Shown: piece after piece, positions 1-8,729 of the stretch
Numbering within the stretch: position 1 is the stretch's first letter
How the letters are laid out: each line of letters opens with the position of its first letter
Source of the DNA: Chloroflexota bacterium
GTDB lineage: Bacteria > Chloroflexota > Anaerolineae > UBA4142
Reading direction: 5' to 3'
Assembly (NCBI GenBank): GCA_016215025.1
Contig: JACRMI010000009.1
Location: 1 to 64,000 of the forward strand
DNA length: 64,000 nt
Position numbers and translations under genes: made by a program
The notes under the pieces: model-generated
What the model was told of the DNA's origin: nothing
Seen by the model: the letters and a program-made list of their open reading frames with translations, nothing else
Databases searched by the model: none

Positions 1-142
1 AAAACGCAGCGCCGACTCCAAGTCCTGTATCGGTTTCGGCATCATCCACGGCGGTGTCTCAAAGAATTGGAACGTCAATGGGCGGAAGCCGTTCGCCGCA
101 AACCTTAAAAAACTTGTAGGTGGAATTTTGCGGTTACTGAAT
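1..142. other. Left edge, downstream of the T-box terminator; no certain gene
   Basis: This stretch lies just after the T-box terminator on the minus strand and should hold the 5' end of the regulated gene, or the rest of its leader. Two minus-strand frames are open to the edge, one from ATG at 45 (reading MMPKPIQDL) and one from GTG at 49. Neither has a clear ribosome binding site, and neither resembles the usual start of TrpS or TrpE. A plus-strand frame open from the edge to a stop at 106-108 is equally undistinguished. The regulated gene therefore cannot be named. Confidence 0.35.
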
Positions 143-177
143 AAAAAACATCTCATCCCCGGAAAGGGACGAGATGT
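142..177 (-). terminator. T-box intrinsic terminator
   Basis: On the minus strand ACATCTCGTCCC (177-166) pairs with GGGATGAGATGT (159-148), with one G-U pair, followed by a run of six T. The CTCGTCCC side can pair instead with the T-box motif at 196-181, as in canonical T-box antiterminators. This element therefore decides between early stop and read-through into the gene left of the window. Confidence 0.9.
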
Positions 178-535
178 TGTCTCGTGGTGCCACCCTAATT
201 TGAGAACTGGCCCAAGAATAAAAAAATCGCGTTCGTGATGACACGAAACGCGAGCCAGTCTCACTCTTTGCAGGGACGCAGTTCAGATCTCATGTTACAT
301 GTTTCAAGTCGCAAAACCAAATGTTTACTTGCCGCTTGCAACTTGCGACCTGGGACTTAATCCCTTCTGCCGCGATAACGGGGGCGATTCCGTCCACGCA
401 TACTGGCAGGCAACTAAAGTTCCCTACGCGTTCAGCGGGAGACTCGTCGGTCCATTCACCGTCTTTCGAAATGTCGGATTCACACCTAGTTCTACCGACT
501 CTCTGAATTTCGTCTAACGGCTACTTGTCCGAGTC
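143..535 (-). promoter_or_regulatory. T-box riboswitch leader, apparent Trp (UGG) specifier
   Basis: The leader binds an uncharged tRNA and lets transcription continue when that tRNA is uncharged. Read on the minus strand, stem I is closed by GACTCG (535-530) with CGAGTC (446-441). Its distal arm has the conserved AGAGAGTCGG followed by GGTGTGAATCCGAC. The specifier loop reads GTGAA-TGG-A, placing UGG (Trp) at 454-452. A stem III hairpin lies around 205-260, closed by ACTGGC/GCCAGT. The conserved T-box motif AGGGTGGCACCACGAG is at 196-181, and the competing terminator follows. The controlled gene is beyond the left edge, likely trpS, a trp biosynthesis gene or a tryptophan transporter. The T-box itself is clear; the Trp assignment rests on my alignment of the specifier loop. 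Confidence 0.9.
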
Positions 536-551
536 AACGTCGTTAGGCGGC

Positions 552-579
552 ATTATACGGAAATCGGTTGAGTTGTCAA
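552..579 (-). promoter_or_regulatory. Consensus sigma-70 promoter for the T-box transcript
   Basis: A perfect TTGACA (579-574) and a perfect TATAAT (557-552) are separated by 16 bases on the minus strand. The predicted transcript start, near 545, lies about 10 bases before stem I of the T-box. The promoter sits in the short gap after the transporter stop at 595, so the T-box gene is transcribed independently of the transporter. Confidence 0.85.
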
Positions 580-594
580 ATGGCGCGAGCCACC

Positions 595-2058
595 TCATCG
601 AAAGAACCCTTGCCCAATCCAATAGGGAATGACGACGAGCAAGGTCAGCAAACTGGCAACGAAATAGATGCTGCCGTAAACCAGTAATTGATTCGGACGC
701 CAGCCCCTTTCTTTCGCCAGCGATTCGCCGACCAACACAAACGAGTTTTGATAATTCATGAACATGGCATTGATCGGTAGAATGAACAAGCCGATCCAAA
801 CCAACGGATCGATGTGATATGCAGCGGCAATGGCCGGAAGAATCGGAATCAGAATGGCTTCGGTTGGAATCATGATGACGATGTCCACAAAACGCCAAGC
901 GAACAAAAAAATCACGACAGCAAAACAGAACATCCAGGGATTGTGCGCAATCGGCGCAAGCGCGGGCACTACGAGAGACGCAAGCCACTTGGACGTGCCG
1001 GTGAAAGCAACCACCGAGCCAATGCTCAAGCCAGCACCGATAAAAATCACAATGTCCCAATTGATACCAGGTCCAATGTCCTGGGCAGAAATGACGCCGA
1101 TAGAGGTGAGTAAAAAAAATGCCAGCAAGCATGTCGCCGCATCGGGAATTTTATGCAGCGGAGCCGTGACGAACATCAAGAATGCTCCAACCAAAATTCC
1201 TGCGGTCCATTTTTCGGCGCGAGACCACGCACCCAATTTGCGGTACTCGTCGACGAAAACTTGTTTCGTAATCGATTGCGACATCGGCTCGCTGGGTTTC
1301 ATCACGAAATAACCGCCCACCACCAGCAGCACCGTCGTCACAGCCGCTTCCAGCAAGGCGACCTGCGCCCACGAGCTAAAGGTAATGATACCCTGCAAGC
1401 CCTCTGTCGCATTATAGAAACCGATCAGCGTCGGACCGGTCAGCGTTCCCGTCATCCATCCCGCACCCGGCAATATCGCCATTGAAATTGCCGTCAACAA
1501 GATCAACGCGCGTCCTTTGGAACCATTCGGCAGTTTCGCTAAATCACAACAGGTCACGGCAATCGGCGTCATGATCGCCGTGCGCACGGTGATCGATGGT
1601 GTCAACGCCGACAGCACGATGCCGATGATGACCCACGCCAACGTCAAACCGAGATACGAAGGCTCGAACATCCGAATGATCAAGAACGCGAGTCGTCGCC
1701 CTAATCCGGTTTGCGCAAGCGCGAATCCGAAAAAGAGTGCGGGGATAAGAATCCAAATGGCAGGCGACGTATAACCCGAAAAAACATTCGCAGACGGTAT
1801 GCCGCTCGCGAGAAAGATCGCCAGCATCAGTCCGGCAGTAACCGAGAACGGAATGTCGAGCGGTCTGAAAATCCACAATCCTAACGCAACGACCAAACCC
1901 ATCAGCGCCTTGTGTCCGATTGAACCCAGGTCGGGCGCAAAAGGCATTAAAAAACCAATATACACACCCAGCGCCGCTATCAGCACGGCAGCAATCACGC
2001 GGATCGTCTTGCCTGAGAGCGTCATCGTGCGCTCTGTTATCGTACCTTGTCTTTGCAT
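595..2058 (-). CDS. DASS-family (SLC13-like) anion/dicarboxylate transporter
   Basis: A hydrophobic protein of 487 residues with about a dozen predicted membrane segments, typical in length for divalent-anion:Na+ symporters that import dicarboxylates, citrate or sulfate. The family's first re-entrant loop is represented by SALTPSITVRT near residues 150-160, where SIT stands in place of the usual SNT. A second loop in the C-terminal half contains PTEAILIP. An in-frame ATG 12 codons downstream (2025) is an alternative start. The gene begins 6 bp after the CoA-transferase beta stop, so transport and CoA activation look co-transcribed. That suggests import of a carboxylic acid that is then activated to its CoA ester. 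The substrate cannot be read from sequence. Confidence 0.85.
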   Translation of the reverse strand: MQRQGTITERTMTLSGKTIRVIAAVLIAALGVYIGFLMPFAPDLGSIGHKALMGLVVALGLWIFRPLDIPFSVTAGLMLAIFLASGIPSANVFSGYTSPAIWILIPALFFGFALAQTGLGRRLAFLIIRMFEPSYLGLTLAWVIIGIVLSALTPSITVRTAIMTPIAVTCCDLAKLPNGSKGRALILLTAISMAILPGAGWMTGTLTGPTLIGFYNATEGLQGIITFSSWAQVALLEAAVTTVLLVVGGYFVMKPSEPMSQSITKQVFVDEYRKLGAWSRAEKWTAGILVGAFLMFVTAPLHKIPDAATCLLAFFLLTSIGVISAQDIGPGINWDIVIFIGAGLSIGSVVAFTGTSKWLASLVVPALAPIAHNPWMFCFAVVIFLFAWRFVDIVIMIPTEAILIPILPAIAAAYHIDPLVWIGLFILPINAMFMNYQNSFVLVGESLAKERGWRPNQLLVYGSIYFVASLLTLLVVIPYWIGQGFFR

Positions 2059-2064
2059 GAATTA

Positions 2065-2853
2065 CTATTTTCCAATAATCAATCCGGCCGGATCGATCTC
2101 CTCGCGCAAGATTTTGAGTTCTTGATCGGTTGGTTCTGCCGTCGTTAGCACAGGATCCGCAAAGAGGATCTCGAATCCGGTGTTGGCTATCACATCATCT
2201 TTGGTTACGCCGGGATGTAGACTCTCGACACACATGCGTTTGCTCACGCGATCATAACCCATCAACGCCAAGGTACTAATCACTTTGTACGGTCCCGTCC
2301 CTGGCAGTAAACCTGCACATTCGCGTGCGCCGGGTCCGGTGAGATAACCCGGCGTCGTCAGGAAATCCAACTTGGATACAAAGCGGCGTTTGTCGTGCGG
2401 CGTAATGACGAGCGTTTTCCAACACAACGATGCCAAGTCGTTTGCACCGCCGCTGCCGGGCAAGCGCACCTTCGGCTTTTGAAAATTTGTGCCGATCATC
2501 GTCGAGTTGATGTTGCCGTACATGTCGATCTGCGCGCCCCCGAGAAACGTATAATCGACCACGCCGCGCTGACATGCTTCCATGACCTCGTTCATGCTGC
2601 TGTGCATGAGCGCGCGTGTTTGCGTATGCGATGCTGCTACCGTCAGTGGAAGCGCAATCAATTGCGGCGCGATTCCGCCCGCTTCGAACATTGTGATTAA
2701 ATTCGGCGCATGCGTTTTCTGCGCCAACATCGCCGCCGCGAGCGGCATTCCCGTGCCGATGACGGCGGTCTTGCGATCTTCGAGTTGGCGTGCGGCGACA
2801 CACACCATCAACTCCATCAAGTTATAGCGACCGTTTGGGTCTGTCATGATCAC
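2065..2853 (-). CDS. CoA-transferase family I, beta subunit (GctB-like)
   Basis: A protein of 262 residues resembling the B subunit of glutaconate/3-oxoacid CoA-transferases. These enzymes move CoA between acyl-CoA and a free acid through a glutamyl-CoA intermediate. The segment ITMFEAGGI near residue 55 matches the position of the catalytic glutamate (ExG motif) in the beta subunit. Glycine-rich loops such as GSGGANDLAS are typical of the fold. Its ATG overlaps the stop of the alpha-subunit gene by four bases, indicating translational coupling. The neighbouring anion transporter suggests an imported acid as substrate. Glutaconate itself is only a family name here; other dicarboxylates or aromatic acids are possible. 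Confidence 0.85.
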   Translation of the reverse strand: MIMTDPNGRYNLMELMVCVAARQLEDRKTAVIGTGMPLAAAMLAQKTHAPNLITMFEAGGIAPQLIALPLTVAASHTQTRALMHSSMNEVMEACQRGVVDYTFLGGAQIDMYGNINSTMIGTNFQKPKVRLPGSGGANDLASLCWKTLVITPHDKRRFVSKLDFLTTPGYLTGPGARECAGLLPGTGPYKVISTLALMGYDRVSKRMCVESLHPGVTKDDVIANTGFEILFADPVLTTAEPTDQELKILREEIDPAGLIIGK

Positions 2854-3848
2854 ACCTCTCCGCGCTTCAACGGTTCGAGCGCGCGTAATTCTGCCATACG
2901 CGCTTCGCCGCCTTTGAGCGTCAAATATTCAGCGAAGTCTCTTGTGCCGAAGATGTACTTGTCCAAAAATGCATCGAGTGAGGTCTGATCTTTTTCAGCA
3001 TCCATCCATTCGGCGAAATGCGCTTCGTCGGAAAGATATTCATACGGCATGTTGCAGGGATAACTTCCGTACGGGACGAGACAGACCGCGTCGGTCAACC
3101 AATACGGCACCATGGTCTTGGAGGGGTCTCGTCGAATCTCGTCCGTACTGACGATACGCTCGGTCGTGATGATAAGGCGTTTACTCGCGCGGGCAATGTC
3201 CCAATCGGCGACGCTGATGCCATCGACTTGGGCGTTGCCGTACATGTCGGCGCGATGCACGTGAATAATTCCGACATCAGGGAAAAGGGCCGGCACGGCG
3301 ATGAGTTTTTGCCCGGTGAAGGGGCATTCAATTTCTTTAGCGCCGCTGTATTTGAACGTGTCCGTGCCCATGAGCGAACTGGCGGGCAAAAACGGCACAC
3401 CCATCGCGGCGGCTTTGTAGCGCCACCCCAGGGTCGCGTTGCTCCACTCGGTTACGCACACCTGGCCGCTTTCCATGTAGCGGCGCGCGTTGGGCGAGAG
3501 TCCGCGCACTTCCAAGCCGACGATGTACGCCGCATCGCAGCGATCAAAGCAGCGACCCGCCGCGAGGATTTGAAAATCATGGGTCGCGGTATGTCCGGCG
3601 AAACCCAGGTGCGTTATGCGCTGACGCACGATTTCGTGCAAGACGGCGGTCGCGACCCGCACGCTGCCGAATCCGCCGGAGGCGAGATAGTCGCCATCGT
3701 GAACGAAGCGCGTGACGGCGTCACTGACACTCATCAGCTTGGGTGTCATCGCGCGCGATTTATGCGCGAAGAATTCGCGCGCACGGCGAACGTCCGGAAG
3801 CGAGAATAGTTCTCCAATCGATTGCATGCTTGTCTTTTCGTCAATCAT
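2850..3848 (-). CDS. CoA-transferase family I, alpha subunit (GctA-like)
   Basis: A protein of 332 residues, the usual length for the alpha subunit of glutaconate-type CoA-transferases. It shows the N-terminal segment MSVSDAVTRFVHDGDYLASG and a following GGFG loop that forms part of the CoA site. It is first in the operon alpha-beta-transporter, with a four-base overlap to beta. The start is supported by GAGGAG about eight bases upstream, and a near-consensus promoter lies further up. An ATG at codon 8 is a less likely alternative. It should form a heteromer with the 2065-2853 product. Confidence 0.85.
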   Translation of the reverse strand: MIDEKTSMQSIGELFSLPDVRRAREFFAHKSRAMTPKLMSVSDAVTRFVHDGDYLASGGFGSVRVATAVLHEIVRQRITHLGFAGHTATHDFQILAAGRCFDRCDAAYIVGLEVRGLSPNARRYMESGQVCVTEWSNATLGWRYKAAAMGVPFLPASSLMGTDTFKYSGAKEIECPFTGQKLIAVPALFPDVGIIHVHRADMYGNAQVDGISVADWDIARASKRLIITTERIVSTDEIRRDPSKTMVPYWLTDAVCLVPYGSYPCNMPYEYLSDEAHFAEWMDAEKDQTSLDAFLDKYIFGTRDFAEYLTLKGGEARMAELRALEPLKRGEV

Positions 3849-3890
3849 AGTTAATTCTCCTCAACTACGCGATAGCCCTAGTCCTTCATT

Positions 3891-3918
3891 ATCATATCCA
3901 GTGCATCATCTTTGTCAA
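3891..3918 (-). promoter_or_regulatory. Promoter of the CoA-transferase/transporter operon
   Basis: TTGACA (3918-3913) and TATGAT (3896-3891) are 16 bases apart on the minus strand, about 45 bases before the start codon of the alpha subunit. Together with the plus-strand promoter at 4022-4050 it makes this 244-base gap a divergent promoter region. Confidence 0.75.
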
Positions 3919-4021
3919 AAGAGCGATAGCAAGATTCATCTGCCTGAACAAACCTTCACCCAAACTGTTCTTCTGACATGCGCCTAAAATGAAGTGGAAA
4001 TTCCTTCAGGAGTTGGCAACT

Positions 4022-4050
4022 TTGATGTTTAGACCCCATTCCGATATAAT
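4022..4050 (+). promoter_or_regulatory. Promoter of the binding protein-cyclase pair
   Basis: TTGATG (4022-4027) and TATAAT (4045-4050) have a 17-base spacer and end 42 bases before the ATG at 4093. The match is strong at -10 and moderate at -35. Confidence 0.75.
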
Positions 4051-4092
4051 ACAACCGTACTGTTTCCTCACGCTTACTTTCAAGGATGCACC

Positions 4093-5463
4093 ATGAGACT
4101 CGCACAACCCCTATCCGTACTCGGAAGAATCTGCGCTTTGATCGTCGTACTAGGGATGGTCGCTTGCGCCTCGGCTGCGCCCACTCCAACCCCCAAGCTT
4201 GGGACACCTATCGCCACCGTACAAAACCAAGCGACGCCGCCTCCGGTCGAGCTGGTGATCTGGTCAGAATTATTCGTCGTGGGGAAAATGGTGGATGATC
4301 CTAACGGCATGGGACGTTATGGGACCTATCTGAAACAGCAGTTTGAGAAAGAACATCCCGGCGTCACGATCAAATTTGAGTATCATGGTTTTGACGAAGA
4401 ATTGCGCCAAAACTTGGTGACCGCGCTTCGAGTTGGAAATGCGCCAGACATTGTGGTCGGCGAGAATTATTTTCAGCAATATGCCGAATTGCAGGCGCTT
4501 ACGCCGTTGGACGATGTAGTTGCCGACATCAAGAGCAATTTGATCCCTGGGACGTACCGCGCCGCAGAATCGGACAATCACATTTACGGGCTGTCGGCAT
4601 TTACCGGCGTCTTTGGATTTGAACGCAATTGCAAAGTGATCCAAGCAACGGGCTTGAATTGCGATCAGCCGCCGCGAACCTGGAAAGAATTGAGCGATCA
4701 AGTCAAAACGATCACTCAAAAAGGAAATAGCAAATACTATGGCTACTCCTTGCAAGGTCCGGTCGGATTCGCTGTAGGTTCTGTTTTTCGAATCGCTTTA
4801 TTCATGGCACAGTCCGGCGCATCCTTGTGCAAGAACAACTGCACCGATCCTTATTTCAATAATCCTAAAGCAATCCCAGTTTTGGAGTTCATCCGCGAAC
4901 TCAATCGATCCACTCCACCCGGTCTCACGTTCAACCCCGATGAGGAACAAGTTTATAGCCAGTTGTTTCAAGGTATTTCCGCATACCAAATCGCCGGGAG
5001 TTGGCATCCCAAATGGGCGAAGGATTCGGGCTGCGAAGATTGTCGGTATTCTTCGGTCCCCCTGCCTGATGGCGGTAAATCTGCCAGTATGGTCGTCGGC
5101 AATGTAATTTACGTTGTGCTCAAGTCGAGCAAGCATCGCGACATCGCCGCTCAGTGGGTCAAATTCTTGGCGCGCGACGACGTGCAGGATTTGGTCTATC
5201 CCGTGCTGGGTCGCCTCCCTTCCACCAAAAGTGCATTGATGCGGCTCCGCCCCAACGTCAACTCGGCGAACCAAGCATTTATCGATGAACTATTGAATGA
5301 CAGCGAACTAAGTATTCTCCCCCAATGGCGCAAAGAGCCGCAACAATTGTGGACGATCTATAACGATATGCTCAAACAAGTTTTGACGACTGAGCAACCC
5401 ATTCAATCGATCATAGATCAAGCTCAAGTCAAGGCTGACGCGGTAATGCAACAAAAGCCTTAG
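4093..5463 (+). CDS. Family 1 extracellular solute-binding lipoprotein
   Basis: A protein of 456 residues with a signal peptide and lipobox ending GMVAC (Cys25), followed by a Pro/Thr-rich linker and a periplasmic-binding fold of the maltose/sn-glycerol-3-phosphate type. Segments such as TALRVGNAPDIVVG and ARDDVQDLVYPVLGRLPS fit this family. There are no ABC permease or ATPase genes nearby, which is unusual. Instead a double-Cache diguanylate cyclase starts 30 bp downstream on the same transcript. The protein may therefore present a sugar-like ligand to that sensor, or serve a transporter encoded elsewhere. The family is clear; the sensing role is inference from context. Confidence 0.85.
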   Translation: MRLAQPLSVLGRICALIVVLGMVACASAAPTPTPKLGTPIATVQNQATPPPVELVIWSELFVVGKMVDDPNGMGRYGTYLKQQFEKEHPGVTIKFEYHGFDEELRQNLVTALRVGNAPDIVVGENYFQQYAELQALTPLDDVVADIKSNLIPGTYRAAESDNHIYGLSAFTGVFGFERNCKVIQATGLNCDQPPRTWKELSDQVKTITQKGNSKYYGYSLQGPVGFAVGSVFRIALFMAQSGASLCKNNCTDPYFNNPKAIPVLEFIRELNRSTPPGLTFNPDEEQVYSQLFQGISAYQIAGSWHPKWAKDSGCEDCRYSSVPLPDGGKSASMVVGNVIYVVLKSSKHRDIAAQWVKFLARDDVQDLVYPVLGRLPSTKSALMRLRPNVNSANQAFIDELLNDSELSILPQWRKEPQQLWTIYNDMLKQVLTTEQPIQSIIDQAQVKADAVMQQKP

Positions 5464-5493
5464 CACTTTACCAACGCTAAGAAAGAACAAACG

Positions 5494-8400
5494 ATGTCTG
5501 TTCGAAGCAGAGTTTTGCAAACCCGCATCTTTGGCTCGTTGCGCAACAAACTCCTCGTCTGGTTTTTGTTGCTTTCGCTTATGCCCCTTGTTCTCATGGG
5601 CATTATCAACTATGCCGGCGCTCGTGAAAATTTCAAAAAACTCGCGTTTGACCAACTAACCGCGCTCCGACTCGCCAAGACCATCCAAATCGAAAATTAT
5701 TTCAGCGAGCAGCGACGCGACATGGGCGCACTGATCGACGCAGTCATGACGACCCGCGAAGATACCTTTAGTCAGCTCGACGTGGTACGTTCGATTAAGC
5801 AAACGCAAATCCAAGAGTATTTTGAATCTCGCCATCAGGAGCTAGCCGGCCTGGTCGAACTGCTGAACTTGCTGCCCCAAGACGCCTCAGATTCCGTCAC
5901 CCCTTCGACGCGCAGCATTTTGCAAAGCTATCCAACCACGAGTGATATTGTCAACATCTACCTAATTCGTCCGGACGGCTCGGTCTATTTTTCGCTGGTA
6001 CCGGAACTTGATCGCCAAACGAACTTGTTGACAGGTACCTTTCGTAACACCAACCTCGGCAAACTGGTTGCCACGGTGCTTGCGACCAAGCAATTTGCGC
6101 TGAGCGATTTTGAACGGTATGCCCCCCATCAGTATCAACCGGCTGCTTTTCTCGCGCAGCCCCTTCTCCGCAACAATGAGATGGTCGCCATCGTTGCTTT
6201 GCAATTATCGTACGACGGCATCAATCACATCATGCAAGATGGAACGGGCTTGGGCGAGACCGGTGAATCGTATCTGATCGGTGCATTACCATCCAGTCCC
6301 AGTCGCCCTCTATCCCAGTTTTATTTCCGCTCCAATTCTCGACTGAGAGATCCAATCAGCATTCTTAATTCGGCTTACCCAGTCAATACGGTAGCGGCGG
6401 AAAACATTCTTGCCGGAAAGACCGGGCATGGCGTGATTACGAACTATCGCGGTGCACCGGTTTTATCCTCATGGGTTCCGCTCAAGATTGCAGGACTGGA
6501 CTGGGGCATCGTAACTGAAGTGGGTGTTGAAGAAGGTTTTACTCCGCGCAATTCTGCTAGCTCGAAGGACTTTTTTGTTCGCAATAAGGAAAGCTACGGC
6601 GCCCAAGATTTGTTTCTCATCAGTCCAGGGGGCGGTTACATTTTCTATTCTGTAGAGCACAAGTCAGATTATCGAAAGAGCTTGTTCAGCGGACCCTACC
6701 AAAACACAAACCTTGCTCGCTTGATTAATCAAGTGCTCCAGACCAAACAGTTCGGTATGGTCGATTTTGAGCGTTATGAGCCAAGTCAGTTTGCGCCAGC
6801 CGCTTTTATCGCGCAACCCTTGCTCAATGCTCAAGGCAATATCGATATTATCGTCGCCGCGCAGCTTTCGTTGGATCAGATTACGGCGATCATGCAAGAG
6901 CGCACAGGCTTGGGTAACACAGGTGAAACTTATCTCGTTGGACCTGATTTGCTCTGGCGCAGTAATTCACGCTCTGCCGAACAGATGGGAGTCGCGACCA
7001 CCATTCTCAATCCGGATACGGCTGTGAATACCATTGCAACGCGCAGTGCCCTAACAGGCGATCGGGGTACCGCCATTATCGACAACTATCGACAAATTCG
7101 CGTGTTAAGCTCTTGGTCGCCCATCACGTTGAATGCATCCGAAACCAATTCCGAAACCATCCATTGGGCATTGATTGCAGAGATCGACGAGTCCGAAGTC
7201 AATCAGCCCGCCATGCAAACGACGACGACGATTGGTCTAGTGCTCTTCATTGCGATTCTGATTGTCACTTTGGCAACCTTGTTTGTCAGCCGCAGCTTAT
7301 CCGCACCGATCGTCAAGGTGGCCAAGGCAGCTACCAACATCGCAAACGGCGATCTCACTCAACGCGTCACACTGGACACGGGTGATGAAATTCAACAGAT
7401 GGCAAATGCATTTAACCACATGGCAGACGAAATTGGCGAGACCGTCCTTGCTCTAAAAAAAGCAATTGCCGAACACGAACAGGCCCGCTCAGAACTCAAC
7501 CTCCACAATCAAGAACTGGAGACGCTCAACAAATTCTCTGCCGAATTGAACCAGACTGTCAATCCGATTCAAGCACTCGAGAATTCTATCGACCGCGCAT
7601 GGGATTTGCTAAGCTTGAAAGCCGTCTGGTTATTCTTGACGGATTCAAAGGGAAGCTTGGAATTGGCAACGGCACGCGGTCTCCCTCCCACCCTTGAGCA
7701 AAATTTGGTTGATCGAAAAAAACTCTGTGCCTGTCAGCAACAGATGGTTAACGACGAGCATAATTCAGGCATATGTTTGATCCACTGCGAGTGGCTCGCC
7801 TCTTTTGCGGAATACGAATTGACCACCCATGCGAGTGTCCCTTTGCATGTCGGCAAGGCTCAGATTGGCATCCTCAACTTGGCGCGCACCAACTCCACAC
7901 CCTTTTCCGAGGATCATTTTCCGCTCTTGATCGCAATGAGCAACCAGCTTTCGGTTGCGATTGAGCGCGCGCGCTTGTTCGATCAAGTCCAACGCTTGGC
8001 TCTGACCGATCCGCTTACAGGATTGTACAATCGGCGGCATTTCTTTGAATTGGCGGAAAAAGAACTGGACCGCGCTCTCCGCTACGGTCATCCGTTATCC
8101 GTCGTCTTATTCGACATCGATCATTTCAAGCAAGTGAATGACCTTTGGGGACATGCTGTAGGCGATCAAGTCCTATGCCACCTAGTCGATCTCAGTCGAG
8201 AGGGGTTGAGGCAAACGGACATTTTAGGTCGCTATGGCGGCGAAGAATTTATCGCCCTGCTGCCAGAAACTTCATTAGCGAACGCTCAACCCATTGCCGA
8301 ACGCATTCGAACGAATATTGCCGATGCGGCACTAGCGACTTTGAAAGGTACCGTCAAATTCACGGTCAGTGTTGGCGTTGCCGCGATGAATTCCCATGAC

Positions 8401-8523
8401 TCGGCGTTTGACAAAGTGCTGGAACGAGCCGATCAAGCCATGTATGCTTCAAAACAAAGAGGAAGAAATCGGGTGACCCTCTGGCAGAGTGAGATTGACA
8501 GGTTTTCACATGAGGTGAAATAA
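5494..8523 (+). CDS. Double-Cache, HAMP, GAF, GGDEF diguanylate cyclase
   Basis: A membrane sensor of 1009 residues. It has a TM segment near 17-37, a large extracytoplasmic part with two similar Cache-type repeats (each containing DFERY and AAF..QPLL, then TGLG.TGE.YL), a second TM near 580-600, a HAMP domain, a coiled coil, a GAF domain (about 680-835) and a C-terminal GGDEF domain. The active-site loop is GGEEF at 915-919. An RxxD product-inhibition site (RQTD, 906-909) lies five residues before it. It should therefore make c-di-GMP under feedback control. The GAF domain carries four closely placed cysteines (745, 747, 761, 765). It is co-transcribed with a binding lipoprotein. Confidence 0.93.
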   Translation: MSVRSRVLQTRIFGSLRNKLLVWFLLLSLMPLVLMGIINYAGARENFKKLAFDQLTALRLAKTIQIENYFSEQRRDMGALIDAVMTTREDTFSQLDVVRSIKQTQIQEYFESRHQELAGLVELLNLLPQDASDSVTPSTRSILQSYPTTSDIVNIYLIRPDGSVYFSLVPELDRQTNLLTGTFRNTNLGKLVATVLATKQFALSDFERYAPHQYQPAAFLAQPLLRNNEMVAIVALQLSYDGINHIMQDGTGLGETGESYLIGALPSSPSRPLSQFYFRSNSRLRDPISILNSAYPVNTVAAENILAGKTGHGVITNYRGAPVLSSWVPLKIAGLDWGIVTEVGVEEGFTPRNSASSKDFFVRNKESYGAQDLFLISPGGGYIFYSVEHKSDYRKSLFSGPYQNTNLARLINQVLQTKQFGMVDFERYEPSQFAPAAFIAQPLLNAQGNIDIIVAAQLSLDQITAIMQERTGLGNTGETYLVGPDLLWRSNSRSAEQMGVATTILNPDTAVNTIATRSALTGDRGTAIIDNYRQIRVLSSWSPITLNASETNSETIHWALIAEIDESEVNQPAMQTTTTIGLVLFIAILIVTLATLFVSRSLSAPIVKVAKAATNIANGDLTQRVTLDTGDEIQQMANAFNHMADEIGETVLALKKAIAEHEQARSELNLHNQELETLNKFSAELNQTVNPIQALENSIDRAWDLLSLKAVWLFLTDSKGSLELATARGLPPTLEQNLVDRKKLCACQQQMVNDEHNSGICLIHCEWLASFAEYELTTHASVPLHVGKAQIGILNLARTNSTPFSEDHFPLLIAMSNQLSVAIERARLFDQVQRLALTDPLTGLYNRRHFFELAEKELDRALRYGHPLSVVLFDIDHFKQVNDLWGHAVGDQVLCHLVDLSREGLRQTDILGRYGGEEFIALLPETSLANAQPIAERIRTNIADAALATLKGTVKFTVSVGVAAMNSHDSAFDKVLERADQAMYASKQRGRNRVTLWQSEIDRFSHEVK

Positions 8524-8539
8524 GACAATGTTAACAAAA

Positions 8540-8570
8540 TGTGGCAGGTTCATGCCTTGCCACACTTTTT
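8540..8570 (+). terminator. Terminator after the cyclase gene
   Basis: TGTGGCAGG (8540-8548) pairs with CCTTGCCACA (8555-8564) with one bulge, and a T run follows at 8566-8570. It lies 17 bases after the stop codon of the cyclase and ends the binding protein-cyclase transcript. Confidence 0.8.
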
Positions 8571-8729
8571 GATTTCGAATCAAACGAATCTTTCTCCAGT
8601 GTCGGAAATATTACGACAGACCCTCGCCGCTTTTTTTACTCACTTTACGCTTGCCTTCCTCTTGCCGAATAATTTGCTTCATGCTACGTATTAATCACGG
8701 TAGGAAAAGATATTTATATTTCAACAACC

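Noticed and set aside
205-262. GC-rich hairpin followed by a T run before the T-box motif, as a separate terminator
   Set aside because: Its outer arms (ACTGGC/GCCAGT) close around the T run and it sits exactly where stem III of a T-box belongs.
3018-3809. Plus-strand open frame of 263 codons
   Set aside because: It is the antisense shadow of the CoA-transferase alpha gene, with Arg/His-rich composition and no recognisable domain.
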